DNA from: Galbibacter marinus | GTDB taxonomy: Bacteria; Bacteroidota; Bacteroidia; Flavobacteriales; Flavobacteriaceae | DNA: 64,000 bases | Assembly (NCBI RefSeq): GCF_000300875.1 | Contig: NZ_AMSG01000008.1 | Coordinates: forward strand, 1-64,000 | Direction: 5' to 3' | Part shown: positions 18,538 to 27,898 of the stretch, piece after piece | How the letters are laid out: each line of letters starts with the position of its first letter | Numbering within the stretch: the first letter of the stretch is position 1 | Made by a program: the position numbers and the translations under genes | The notes under the pieces: model-generated | What the model was told of the DNA's origin: nothing | The model's database searches: none | What the model saw: only the letters and a program-made list of their open reading frames with translations

Positions 18538-19752
18538 ATGCGACTTCACAGAAATCTAGTATATGCCGTCATTGATGGACTCCAGCTTATTTTTAATGAA
18601 GATAAGTATGCTGATAAAGTTGTAGAACAACTCCTTAAAAGAGATAAGCGTTGGGGTGCACGGGATCGTGGTTTTATAGCAGAAACTACTTATGAAATCG
18701 TAAGGTGGAAACGATTATATGCACAGATTGCGGAAGTTAAAGAACCCTTTACTAGAGAAAACCTATGGCGAATCTTTGCAGTTTGGGCCATTTTAAAAGG
18801 TATACATCTACCCGATTGGAAACAATTAGAAGGTACACCAAGTAGACGAATCAAAGGAAAGTTTGACGAACTAAATAAAATCCGAAAATACCGAGAATCC
18901 ATTGCAGACTGGATGGATGAAGTTGCTGTTAAAGAACTCGGTGAAGAGGTATGGGATAAGGAAATACACGCCTTAAACCAACAAGCGGACGTTATCTTAA
19001 GAGTTAACAGATTGAAAACCGACAAGAAAACACTTCAAAAATTACTGCGCCAAGAGAATATCGACACTGATTTTATAAACAATTATCCTGATGCCTTACT
19101 GTTAAAAGAACGATCAAATATCTTTAAAACGGAAGCTTTTCAAAATGGCCTTTTTGAAGTCCAAGATGCTTCCTCACAACTAGTAGCAGAATTATTAGAA
19201 GTTGAACCGGGTATGCGGGTGGTTGATTGCTGCGCAGGTGCTGGAGGTAAAACTCTTCACTTAGCTTCCAAAATGGATAACAAAGGACAGATTATCGCTC
19301 TTGACATCTATAGCAACAAATTAAAAGAACTTAAAAGACGGGCGCGTAGAAATGGTGCTCATAATATAGAAACTAGAGAAATTGATTCTAATAAGGTTAT
19401 TAAGAAACTTCACAATTCAATGGATAGGGTCCTAATCGATGCTCCTTGTAGTGGACTTGGAGTGTTAAGAAGAAACCCAGATGCAAAGTGGAAGCTACAA
19501 CCTGAGTTTCTAAATACCATAAGAGAAACCCAACAAGAAATCCTAAGTAATTATTCGAAAATGCTTAAAGTTGGGGGTAAAATGGTTTATGCTACTTGTT
19601 CGATCCTTCCCTCGGAGAATCAAGATCAAGTCTCAGCCTTTTTAGCCTCTTTAGAAGGACAAGGATTCAAACTATTAAAAGACAAAAAAGTACTAGCATC
19701 TACTTCTGGATTTGATGGTTTTTACATGGCTCTCTTGGAGAGAACTAACTAA
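18538..19752 (+). CDS. RsmB/NOP-family RNA (cytosine-C5) methyltransferase
   Basis: 404 residues. The C-terminal half is a class I SAM methyltransferase of the NOL1/NOP2/Sun type: SAM-binding DCCAGAGGKT (about 230-239), the PC motif with Cys304 in DAPCSGLG, and the TC catalytic nucleophile Cys354 in YATCSI. The N-terminal 130 residues are helical and resemble a diverged NusB-like domain, as in RsmB, which methylates C967 of 16S rRNA. Substrate identity is inferred. An endonuclease I gene follows after 15 bases. Confidence 0.88.
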   Translation: MRLHRNLVYAVIDGLQLIFNEDKYADKVVEQLLKRDKRWGARDRGFIAETTYEIVRWKRLYAQIAEVKEPFTRENLWRIFAVWAILKGIHLPDWKQLEGTPSRRIKGKFDELNKIRKYRESIADWMDEVAVKELGEEVWDKEIHALNQQADVILRVNRLKTDKKTLQKLLRQENIDTDFINNYPDALLLKERSNIFKTEAFQNGLFEVQDASSQLVAELLEVEPGMRVVDCCAGAGGKTLHLASKMDNKGQIIALDIYSNKLKELKRRARRNGAHNIETREIDSNKVIKKLHNSMDRVLIDAPCSGLGVLRRNPDAKWKLQPEFLNTIRETQQEILSNYSKMLKVGGKMVYATCSILPSENQDQVSAFLASLEGQGFKLLKDKKVLASTSGFDGFYMALLERTN

Positions 19753-19767
19753 AAAGGGCTCCATTAC

Positions 19768-20580
19768 ATGACCAACATTCAACTAACCACACCAAAAGCA
19801 TTACTGCTTATTTTTTGGGTTTCAACCCTTATTTTTAGTTGTAAAAACAGTAATACAACTGAAAAATCAACAAGCAATATTGAATTTCACAAGGATAGTG
19901 TATTGCTTAAAATTCCCTCTGCGTTAAAATCCTACTATAGCCAAGTTGATTTTAACAAAGATGACCTTGTTTTATATGAAGACTTGGCTACCACTACAAT
20001 TTCCAAACACGTAAACATCCAGAGTTATAGTGCTCGGCATAAACAACTCTACGATATTGATGCAAAAGTAGGCCAACGTGATAGTGTTGTTCTTATATAT
20101 TCTGGTGAAATCCGCTATAGAGAGGAGTTCCTCTCTGGAGGCAACAATTACAAACCACAGACATTTAACACAGAACATGTATACCCCCAATCATTAATTG
20201 TCAATACAGCAAAAGGTGATTTACACCACTTAAGAGTTTGTGATAACCGCGTAAATTCTAAAAGAAGTAATTATCCATTTACCCAGGGACAAGGAAGCTA
20301 TAAAGTAATAGACAAATCGTGGTTTCCAGGAGATGAGTGGAAGGGAGATGTTGCAAGGATGATTATGTATTTAAATCTTCGATACGCCGAATCTTTTGAA
20401 GATGCTGGGTCTCTTGAACTCTTTCTTAATTGGAACGTAGAAGATCCAGTGAGTGATTTTGAAATCCAACGCAATGATCGGATAGAAAAAGTTCAAGGAA
20501 ATCGTAATCCTTTTATAGACAACCCTTATTTAGCCACTATGATCTGGGGAGGACCAAAGGCTGACAATCATTGGAAGTGA
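19768..20580 (+). CDS. endonuclease I family nuclease, predicted lipoprotein
   Basis: 270 residues of the EndA/endonuclease I family (PF04231), Mg-dependent nucleases with a beta-beta-alpha-metal fold. Conserved blocks are NTEHVYPQSL, GDLHHLRVCDNRVNS and GDVARMIMYLNLRY. The N-terminus is a hydrophobic signal ending in LIFSC with Cys25, so unlike periplasmic EndA it is predicted to be lipid-anchored, perhaps on the cell surface to use external DNA. It is probably cotranscribed with the preceding methyltransferase gene. The family also contains secreted phosphodiesterases, so DNA as substrate is likely but not certain. Confidence 0.88.
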   Translation: MTNIQLTTPKALLLIFWVSTLIFSCKNSNTTEKSTSNIEFHKDSVLLKIPSALKSYYSQVDFNKDDLVLYEDLATTTISKHVNIQSYSARHKQLYDIDAKVGQRDSVVLIYSGEIRYREEFLSGGNNYKPQTFNTEHVYPQSLIVNTAKGDLHHLRVCDNRVNSKRSNYPFTQGQGSYKVIDKSWFPGDEWKGDVARMIMYLNLRYAESFEDAGSLELFLNWNVEDPVSDFEIQRNDRIEKVQGNRNPFIDNPYLATMIWGGPKADNHWK

Positions 20581-20732
20581 TCACTTAAGTATCTTACCCA
20601 CCATATTCCCTTGCAGAGGTCAATATTTTCTATAAGCACCACTACCCTATTTCTAATTCATAGTGCAAGAATTTCCACAATGTTAGGTAGTTTCTTAACA
20701 TTTTAGCTCTCATTTCAATTTCCAATTTTGAT

Positions 20733-20740
20733 TATCTTTG
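20733..20740 (+). promoter_or_regulatory. -7 promoter box (TATCTTTG)
   Basis: Matches TAnnTTTG upstream of the SGNH hydrolase gene; the predicted leader is about 29 bases. Confidence 0.4.
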
Positions 20741-20772
20741 GAAGCACTTGAAAATCCAAAAAGAAAACTAAA

Positions 20773-21459
20773 ATGAAAAAATTACTTTTAATCACTTTTA
20801 TGCTTAGCTTTTTACAATCCTTCAGCCAAGAATCTGCAACAGCCTTTGCTAATTTTGATAAATATGCCGAGCAAAATGCCGCACTCGCTCCTGCCAAAGC
20901 CAACGAAGACCGTGTTGTCTTTATGGGAAATTCCATTACTGAAGGTTGGATAAATGCACGTCCTTCGTTTTTTGAAACAAATCCTTATATAGATAGAGGT
21001 ATCAGTGGACAGACTACCTCTCAGATGTTACTTCGTTTTCGTAGAGATGTCATTGATCTTAGCCCTAAGGTTGTGGTATTTTTAGCGGGGATTAATGATA
21101 TAGCAGAAAATACCGGGCCGATTGCCATTGAAGATATTTACGGAAATATCATCTCTATGGTGGAACTTGCGCAAGCCAATCAAATTAAGCCTGTAATTTG
21201 TTCGGTACTACCGGCTAACAACTTTCCTTGGAGGCAATCCATTAAACCAGCCGAAAAAGTCATTGAATTAAACAGCTTATTAAAGCAGTATGCAGATAAT
21301 AACTACCTAGTGTATGTGGACTATTTCACCGCCATGGTTAATGACCAAAAAGGATTAAGCCCAGAATTAGCTCACGACGGGGTTCATCCAACTGTTAAGG
21401 GGTATAAGATCATGGAGCCACTTGTTAAAGCGGGAATCCAAAAAGCTTTAAAAAAATAA
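20773..21459 (+). CDS. secreted SGNH/GDSL-type hydrolase
   Basis: 228 residues with an N-terminal signal peptide (MKKLLLITFMLSFLQSFS). SGNH blocks are all present: block I GNSITEGW with the catalytic Ser, block II Gly in GISGQTTS, block III GINDIAE with Asn, and block V DGVHPTVKGY with Asp and His. The closest family type is the acetylhydrolase/lysophospholipase-like GDSL esterase group, often carbohydrate esterases in this phylum. The substrate is unknown. It has its own promoter box and a terminator-like hairpin downstream. Confidence 0.88.
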   Translation: MKKLLLITFMLSFLQSFSQESATAFANFDKYAEQNAALAPAKANEDRVVFMGNSITEGWINARPSFFETNPYIDRGISGQTTSQMLLRFRRDVIDLSPKVVVFLAGINDIAENTGPIAIEDIYGNIISMVELAQANQIKPVICSVLPANNFPWRQSIKPAEKVIELNSLLKQYADNNYLVYVDYFTAMVNDQKGLSPELAHDGVHPTVKGYKIMEPLVKAGIQKALKK

Positions 21460-21513
21460 TTGCAAAGCCCCCAGTGCAAAGGGAGTTTAGAGCACCTTAA
21501 CTTTACAAAACGT

Positions 21514-21547
21514 CTACCGACAACCTAAAAGTCTGTAGGTGTTTTAA
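21514..21547 (+). terminator. terminator-like hairpin after the SGNH hydrolase gene
   Basis: CTACCGAC and GTCTGTAG pair with one mismatch around a 9-base loop and are followed by GTGTTTT. The stem is imperfect and the T-run short. Confidence 0.4.
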
Positions 21548-21608
21548 TACCGTTATTTTGATTTTAAAATCACCAATTATAAGTAGCCTAAAATAGGATA
21601 GAATTACT

Positions 21609-21616
21609 TAAATTTG
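21609..21616 (+). promoter_or_regulatory. -7 promoter box (TAAATTTG) for purL
   Basis: Matches TAnnTTTG. The predicted start is near 21620, giving a 50-base leader. No purine riboswitch fold was recognised. Confidence 0.45.
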
Positions 21617-21669
21617 CACTTTATTTTATAGAACAGGTCTCATTAAAAAGACATAAACACAGCAACCCT

Positions 21670-24600
21670 ATGATTCTTTTCTTCGGAAACCCGAAAACTA
21701 AGGTTTACGCCGTTCAAACCAATAGCGAACTTTCTAAGGAGGATACCTCAAAACTCGTTTGGTTATTTGGCGATCAGCCAAAAATAGATTCGGCGTCCAT
21801 TGACGCTTTTTTTATTGGCCCGCGAGCAGCGATGATTACACCATGGAGTACCAATGCAGTGGAAATAACACAGAATATGGACATTCGAGGAATTATTCGA
21901 ATTGAAGAATTTCTGTCTTGCTCAAGTGACACTACGGATTTTGATGTGATGCTATCTCAGAAATTCAATTCCTTAAATCAATCAATCTTCCAGGTGGATA
22001 TTAAGCCAGAAGCTATACAAGAGATTGATGATATAGCCGCATACAATGTAAAAGAAGGACTTTCTCTAAATGAAGAAGAGGTTGAATATCTGAATCAACT
22101 TGCAGAAAAATTAGGACGTAAATTAACCGACTCAGAGGTTTTTGGGTTTTCTCAGGTCAATTCAGAGCACTGTAGACATAAAATTTTTAATGGCTCTTTT
22201 GTTATCGATGGCCAAGAAAAAGAACTTTCGCTTTTTAAACTAATCAAAAAGACCTCAGAAGTAAATCCGAATACTATTGTTTCTGCATACAAGGATAACG
22301 TCGCATTTTTAAAAGGACCTAAGGCCACTCAATTTGCACCTAAAACTGCAGAACAACCTGACTACTATCAAGAAAAAGAATACGACTCCGTATTATCCAT
22401 AAAAGCAGAAACCCATAACTTCCCTACCACTGTAGAGCCCTTTAATGGTGCTGCTACAGGATCTGGAGGGGAAATTCGCGATCGATTGGCTGGTGGAAAA
22501 GGATCTTTACCATTAGCAGGTTCTGCCGTTTATATGACCTCGTATTCAAGATTAGAAAAAGACCGCTTATGGGAAGACAATATGGCGGAGCGAAAGTGGT
22601 TATACCAATCCCCTATTGATATCCTAATAAAGGCTTCTAATGGGGCTTCAGATTTTGGAAACAAATTTGGTCAACCACTAATTAGCGGGTCTGTTCTAAC
22701 TTTTGAACACGACGAGGCTCATGATGAATTTGGAGATAAAGCGAGAAAACTAGGCTTCGATAAAGTTATTATGTTAGCTGGAGGAATTGGTTATGGAAAA
22801 GAGTCCCAAGCTATAAAAGAAAAGCCTCAACCTAGTGATAAAATTATTGTACTAGGAGGTGAAAATTACCGTATTGGTATGGGTGGTGCAGCTGTTTCAT
22901 CAGCAGATACTGGAGAATTCAGTAGCGGAATAGAACTCAATGCTGTCCAACGTTCCAACCCTGAGATGCAAAAGCGTGTTGCCAATGCAGTTAGAGGCAT
23001 GGTAGAGAGTCAGGAGAATTCAATTGTATCTATTCACGACCACGGGGCAGGAGGACATTTAAACTGTCTCTCTGAACTGGTTGAAGATACTGGTGGACAT
23101 ATTGACCTAGATAAACTTCCTGTGGGAGATCCTACCCTATCTGCCAAAGAAATTATCGGTAATGAATCCCAAGAGCGAATGGGACTTATTATTGCCGAAC
23201 AAAATAAAAGCAAACTTATTAAGATCGCTGAACGCGAACGCACCCCTCTCTATGAAGTTGGTGAGGTATCAGAAGACCAGATCTTTAGTTTTCAATCAAA
23301 AACCAGCGGTGACAAACCTATGGATTTAGCACTTTCCGATATGTTCGGAAGCTCGCCTAAAACAGTAATGACTGACACCTCTATTGAAAGAACTTATAAA
23401 GACAAACCATATACTTTAGAGAAGCTCCAAAGTTATTTAGAGGCTTTATTACAATTGGAGGCCGTTGGAAGCAAGGATTGGTTGACCAATAAGGTAGACC
23501 GATGTGTATCTGGTCTGGTTGCAAAACAACAGTGTGCTGGCGAACTTCAACTCCCTTTAAATAACTGTGGTGTGATGGCCCTCGATTATAAAGGAAAAGA
23601 AGGTATTGCAACCTCTATAGGCCATTCTCCTATATCTGCACTTATTGATCCAGTGGCTGGAAGTAGAAATTCTATCGCTGAGGCGCTAACGAACATCGTT
23701 TGGGCTCCACTTGAAGAGGGTCTAAAATCAGTCTCTCTATCTGCCAATTGGATGTGGGCTTGTAAAAATGAAGGAGAAGATGCACGCTTATACCAAGCTG
23801 TAGAAGGCTGTTCTGAGTTTGCTATCGCACTTGGAATTAACATTCCTACTGGTAAAGACTCCCTATCGATGAAACAAAAGTATCCAGATGCCGACATCAT
23901 CGCCCCTGGAACTGTGATTATATCTGCTGGTGGTCATTGTAGTGATATCAAAAAAGTAGTTGAACCTGTCCTGAAACAAAATGCAGGAAGTTTGTACTAC
24001 ATCAATTTATCAGAAGATCAGTTTAAATTAGGAGGGTCTTCTTTTGGACAAATTATAAACACTATCGGAAGCCAAGCGCCTACGGTAACCAATCCTGAAG
24101 GATTTAAAACAGCATTTAACACACTTCAAGAGCTTATCAAAAACAATCAGATTGCCGCAGGACATGATATAGGCAGTGGCGGATTAATCACCACCTTATT
24201 GGAGATGTGTTTTTCAAATACTGATCTAGGTGCACAACTCAACCTATCTTCTCTTGGGGAAAAGGATTCTATTAAAGTCCTCTTCAACGAGAACATCGGT
24301 GTAGTTATACAAGCTAATGATGACAAAGCAGTTGAAGCAGCTTTTGAAAAATCAGGAGTTGTTTTACATAAAATAGGAAATGCAGTTCAGGGAGATCGGC
24401 TTCAAATATTAAATAATCAAGATAGCTTCTCCTTTAGTGTAAGTCATCTTAGAGATGTTTGGTTTAAAACATCATACTTACTAGATCAAAAACAAACCAA
24501 GAATGATCTTGCAAGGCAAAGATTTAACAATTATAAAGTTCAACCGCTGCGTTATGAGTTCCCAAAACATTTTACAGGTAAACTCGAGTCAGTTAGCGGA

Positions 24601-25350
24601 AACAGACCAAAGGCGGCTATTTTACGTGAAAAAGGAAGTAATTCTGAACGCGAGATGGCCCATGCAATGTACTTAGCTGGATTTGATGTTAAGGACGTTC
24701 ATATGACCGATTTAATCAGCGGTCGTGAAACCTTAGAAGATATTCAGTTCATTGGATCGGTCGGAGGTTTTTCTAACTCTGATGTCTTGGGATCAGCAAA
24801 AGGATGGGCTGGCGCGTTTTTATACAATGAGAAGGCCAATCAAGCTCTTAAGAATTTCTTTAACAGAAAAGACACCCTGTCTGTGGGTATATGTAATGGA
24901 TGTCAACTGTGGATGGAACTTGGATTGGTTTATCCCAATCACGAACAAAAACCACAAATGCTCCATAATGAGAGTGGTAAACACGAGAGTATTTTCACCT
25001 CGGTAACCATCCAAGAGAACAATTCGATAATGCTAAAATCTCTAGCAGGAAGTACATTGGGAATATGGGTTTCTCACGGAGAAGGGAAGTTTAAGCTTCC
25101 GTATAAAGAAGATCGCTACAACATCGTCGCCAAATACGGATACCAAGAATATCCTGCAAACCCTAATGGATCGGATTACAATACCGCTATGATGGTTTCT
25201 GATGATGGAAGACACCTAGTTACTATGCCACACTTTGAACGTTCCATCTTTCAATGGAACTGGGCAAATTACCCAGAAAATCGAAATGATCAAGTTTCCC
25301 CATGGTTAGAAGCATTTATCAATGCTAGAAAATGGCTGGAAAACAAATAA
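21670..25350 (+). CDS. purL: phosphoribosylformylglycinamidine synthase, large single-chain form
   Basis: 1226 residues. Converts FGAR, glutamine and ATP to FGAM, the fourth step of de novo purine synthesis. The order is the N-terminal PurS-like domain, linker, two AIRS-type synthase domains (with SQVNSEHCRHKIF and AETHNFPTTVEPF) and a C-terminal class I glutaminase. The glutaminase Cys is in GICNGCQLW and the His in WVSHGEGKF. It is slightly shorter than the E. coli enzyme but complete. It is monocistronic, with a promoter box upstream and a strong terminator downstream. Confidence 0.98.
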   Translation: MILFFGNPKTKVYAVQTNSELSKEDTSKLVWLFGDQPKIDSASIDAFFIGPRAAMITPWSTNAVEITQNMDIRGIIRIEEFLSCSSDTTDFDVMLSQKFNSLNQSIFQVDIKPEAIQEIDDIAAYNVKEGLSLNEEEVEYLNQLAEKLGRKLTDSEVFGFSQVNSEHCRHKIFNGSFVIDGQEKELSLFKLIKKTSEVNPNTIVSAYKDNVAFLKGPKATQFAPKTAEQPDYYQEKEYDSVLSIKAETHNFPTTVEPFNGAATGSGGEIRDRLAGGKGSLPLAGSAVYMTSYSRLEKDRLWEDNMAERKWLYQSPIDILIKASNGASDFGNKFGQPLISGSVLTFEHDEAHDEFGDKARKLGFDKVIMLAGGIGYGKESQAIKEKPQPSDKIIVLGGENYRIGMGGAAVSSADTGEFSSGIELNAVQRSNPEMQKRVANAVRGMVESQENSIVSIHDHGAGGHLNCLSELVEDTGGHIDLDKLPVGDPTLSAKEIIGNESQERMGLIIAEQNKSKLIKIAERERTPLYEVGEVSEDQIFSFQSKTSGDKPMDLALSDMFGSSPKTVMTDTSIERTYKDKPYTLEKLQSYLEALLQLEAVGSKDWLTNKVDRCVSGLVAKQQCAGELQLPLNNCGVMALDYKGKEGIATSIGHSPISALIDPVAGSRNSIAEALTNIVWAPLEEGLKSVSLSANWMWACKNEGEDARLYQAVEGCSEFAIALGINIPTGKDSLSMKQKYPDADIIAPGTVIISAGGHCSDIKKVVEPVLKQNAGSLYYINLSEDQFKLGGSSFGQIINTIGSQAPTVTNPEGFKTAFNTLQELIKNNQIAAGHDIGSGGLITTLLEMCFSNTDLGAQLNLSSLGEKDSIKVLFNENIGVVIQANDDKAVEAAFEKSGVVLHKIGNAVQGDRLQILNNQDSFSFSVSHLRDVWFKTSYLLDQKQTKNDLARQRFNNYKVQPLRYEFPKHFTGKLESVSGNRPKAAILREKGSNSEREMAHAMYLAGFDVKDVHMTDLISGRETLEDIQFIGSVGGFSNSDVLGSAKGWAGAFLYNEKANQALKNFFNRKDTLSVGICNGCQLWMELGLVYPNHEQKPQMLHNESGKHESIFTSVTIQENNSIMLKSLAGSTLGIWVSHGEGKFKLPYKEDRYNIVAKYGYQEYPANPNGSDYNTAMMVSDDGRHLVTMPHFERSIFQWNWANYPENRNDQVSPWLEAFINARKWLENK

Positions 25351-25378
25351 ATAAGTAAAATTTACTTACCCTGTAATT

Positions 25379-25409
25379 AAAGGAGTTATCACAGGTAGCT
25401 CCTTTTTTT
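25379..25409 (+). terminator. intrinsic terminator after purL
   Basis: AAAGGAG pairs with CTCCTTT (extended by TTA/TAG) around a short loop, followed by seven T. Confidence 0.85.
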
Positions 25410-25477
25410 ATATCTTATTTTGAAAATAGTCAGCAAATTTCATATTTTGCATAGTATAATTCTTATTACTTATAATT

Positions 25478-27250
25478 ATGAATAAGGTGACCCGTTTGTT
25501 TGACTTCCCACATTATCAGCTGGAGAAATTCAACTTAGAAACTGCTTTCGCAACCAAACACAATAACAAATGGGAGACCATTTCCTCTCAAAACTACGTC
25601 GATCGCGCCAATCAATTAAGTCGAGGGCTTCTTCGACTAGGTGTACACCCTAATGATAAAATTGCCATTATCTCACATAACAATAGTGCTGATTGGAATA
25701 TCGCTGACATAGGCATATTGCAAACGGGGGCACATAACGTACCCATTTACCCTACCATATCGGCAGAGGATTACTTGTATATATTAAATCACTCGGACGC
25801 GAAGTACTGTATAGTGAGTGATATGGAAATTCTCGAGAAGCTGAATTCTATTAAGGATAAGGTCACATCTTTGAAGGAGGTTTATTCCTTTAGAGACTTA
25901 GACGGGGTTAAAAGCCTATCGGAGGTATACAATCTTGGTAAGGATCAAAGTAACCAGCAAGAAGTTCAATCCAGAATGGATGCAGTATCCCCTGATGATT
26001 TAGCGACCCTTATTTATACCTCAGGAACCACAGGAAAGCCAAAAGCGGTGATGCTATCGCATAATAATATTGTGTCTAATGTATTGGGTAGTGAAGAACG
26101 TGTCCCGCTCTCTGAAGGCGATAAAGCCCTGAGTTTCTTACCTATATGTCACATATTCGAGCGTATGGTGGTATACTTATATCAATATTGTGGTATTAGC
26201 ATCCATTTTGCCGAGTCTATTGACAAGATGAGTGATAACTTAAAAGAAGTAAGACCACATGTGATGACGGTTGTTCCTCGACTTATCGAAAAAGTATTTG
26301 ATAAAATACACGCTAAAGGAAGTGAGTTAAGTGGTATTAAGAAGAAATTGTTTTTCTGGGCAATAGAATTAGGGGAAGCCTATCAGCCCTATGGAGCCAA
26401 TGGCTCATGGTATGAATTTAAGTTAAAGATAGCCCGTAAATTAATCTTTAGTAAATGGCAAGAAGGTCTAGGGGGCAACTTAAAAATATTGGTCTCTGGA
26501 AGTGCAGCACTTCAACCAAGATTAGCACGAATATTCGGCGCTGCAGACATCCCAGTTATGGAAGGTTATGGACTCACTGAAACTTCTCCCGTAATTGCGG
26601 TAAATGATCAAAATAATCGAGGGTGGAAAATCGGAACTGTCGGTCGTATGCTTCCAAATGTCGAAGTAAAAATAGCTGAAGATGGAGAAATTCTTTGCAA
26701 AGGACCAAACATAATGTTGGGATATTATAAGGATGAAGAAAAGACAAAGGAAGTTATGGACGGTGATTATTTTCACACTGGAGATATCGGTCAGATTGAC
26801 CAAGAGGGCTTCTTAAAAATAACGGATCGTAAGAAAGAAATCTTTAAAACCTCAGGAGGAAAGTACGTAGCTCCCCAAATGATAGAAAATCAAATGAAAC
26901 AATCGCGATTTATTGAACAAATCATGGTTGTAGGAGAAGGTGAAAAAATGCCATGTGCGTTTATCCAACCTAATTTTGAATTTGTCAATAAATGGGCAAA
27001 GCGTCAAAAAATCGATATTGCTAATAATAAAGAGCTGGTTAAAAACCCTAAAGTGATCGAGCGCATTGAGAAAGAGGTAGCTAAATACAACAAACAGTTT
27101 GGACGTTGGGAACAAGTTAAGAAGTTTGAATTAACCCCTGATGAATGGACAGTTGAAGACGGTCACCTCACTCCTACTTTAAAACTAAAGCGAAGAATTA
27201 TTAAAGAAAAATATATGGATCTATACAAATCTATGTATAAACCAGAATAG
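25478..27250 (+). CDS. long-chain fatty acid-CoA ligase (AMP-forming)
   Basis: 590 residues. Activates fatty acids to acyl-CoA through an acyl-adenylate. The AMP-binding P-loop YTSGTTGKPKAVMLSHNN lies at about 179-196, with GYGLTETSP and DYFHTGDIG downstream and the C-terminal domain lysine region KITDRKKEIFKTSGGKYVAP. It belongs to the FAA1/long-chain branch rather than acetyl-CoA synthetase. It ends in a strong terminator just upstream of the marR-fadNAE operon, so it is a separate unit of the same beta-oxidation pathway. Confidence 0.93.
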   Translation: MNKVTRLFDFPHYQLEKFNLETAFATKHNNKWETISSQNYVDRANQLSRGLLRLGVHPNDKIAIISHNNSADWNIADIGILQTGAHNVPIYPTISAEDYLYILNHSDAKYCIVSDMEILEKLNSIKDKVTSLKEVYSFRDLDGVKSLSEVYNLGKDQSNQQEVQSRMDAVSPDDLATLIYTSGTTGKPKAVMLSHNNIVSNVLGSEERVPLSEGDKALSFLPICHIFERMVVYLYQYCGISIHFAESIDKMSDNLKEVRPHVMTVVPRLIEKVFDKIHAKGSELSGIKKKLFFWAIELGEAYQPYGANGSWYEFKLKIARKLIFSKWQEGLGGNLKILVSGSAALQPRLARIFGAADIPVMEGYGLTETSPVIAVNDQNNRGWKIGTVGRMLPNVEVKIAEDGEILCKGPNIMLGYYKDEEKTKEVMDGDYFHTGDIGQIDQEGFLKITDRKKEIFKTSGGKYVAPQMIENQMKQSRFIEQIMVVGEGEKMPCAFIQPNFEFVNKWAKRQKIDIANNKELVKNPKVIERIEKEVAKYNKQFGRWEQVKKFELTPDEWTVEDGHLTPTLKLKRRIIKEKYMDLYKSMYKPE

Positions 27251-27270
27251 CAACTTAACTCATCAATCTG

Positions 27271-27297
27271 ACGCTCCCAACAGGGAGCGTTTTTTTT
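27271..27297 (+). terminator. intrinsic terminator after the acyl-CoA ligase gene
   Basis: Perfect 8-bp stem ACGCTCCC/GGGAGCGT, AACA loop and eight T. Confidence 0.92.
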
Positions 27298-27350
27298 AAC
27301 CATAATTCTATAAACCATTCCCACAAATAATTAATAAAAATTTCATTAAT

Positions 27351-27370
27351 TTACTATGCATGCATAATAA
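27351..27370. promoter_or_regulatory. palindromic operator candidate of the MarR regulator
   Basis: TATGCATGCATA is a perfect 12-bp palindrome, and the symmetry extends to 20 bases with one mismatched pair. It ends 8 bases before the -7 box and covers the expected -33 region, a good position for repression by the MarR protein encoded 36 bases downstream. Confidence 0.55.
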
Positions 27371-27378
27371 ATTATTTG

Positions 27379-27386
27379 TATATTTG
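27379..27386 (+). promoter_or_regulatory. -7 promoter box (TATATTTG) for the marR-fadNAE operon
   Basis: Matches TAnnTTTG. The predicted leader is about 17 bases. Confidence 0.5.
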
Positions 27387-27406
27387 GGTATGACCATATT
27401 AGAATA

Positions 27407-27844
27407 ATGAAGGATAAGACTATAGATTTTGTACTAAGAGCTACCTGGCAAGCAGTAGCGAAGATGTATAATGAAGAAGCTGCCAAAGAACAGAGTACTA
27501 TGGCCATTGGCTTCACCTTGTTGAGTATTGATCCAGAATCAGGATCATCCTCTACAACATTGGGACCGAAAATGGGCATGGAGGGAACAAGCCTCTCAAG
27601 AATTTTAAAAAGTATGGAAGAGAAAGGCTTAATTATCAGAAGGCCAAACCCTAATGATGGGCGTGGAGTACTTATATGTCTAACCGAATTTGGAAAACAA
27701 AAAAGAGAATTTTCCAAAGAAGTAGTTCTTAAATTTAATGATATAGTTCGCAATCACGTTACCCAAGAGGATTTAAATGGATTCTACAAAGTGGCTGGCG
27801 TGATACACGAATTAATAGCAGAAAAGAAAATATATTCCAATTAA
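27407..27844 (+). CDS. MarR family transcriptional regulator of the fad operon
   Basis: 145 residues with the MarR winged helix-turn-helix in the middle: MGMEGTSLSRILKSMEEKGLI (about 58-78) as recognition region and RRPNPNDGRGVLICLT as the wing. The N- and C-terminal helices form the dimer interface. As the first gene of the operon, 54 bases before fadN, it probably represses beta-oxidation genes and responds to acyl-CoA or fatty acid. That function parallels FadR-type control in other bacteria, carried out here by an unrelated family. A palindrome over its promoter is the likely binding site. Confidence 0.9.
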   Translation: MKDKTIDFVLRATWQAVAKMYNEEAAKEQSTMAIGFTLLSIDPESGSSSTTLGPKMGMEGTSLSRILKSMEEKGLIIRRPNPNDGRGVLICLTEFGKQKREFSKEVVLKFNDIVRNHVTQEDLNGFYKVAGVIHELIAEKKIYSN

Positions 27845-27898
27845 CTATTTGGAACAGTCCATATTACCACTGATAAATTTTAAAAAACCAAACACAAA

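Noticed and set aside
20679-20702. AATGTTA/TAACATT hairpin before the SGNH hydrolase gene
   Set aside because: Short AT-rich stem and only a few T; too weak for a terminator call.
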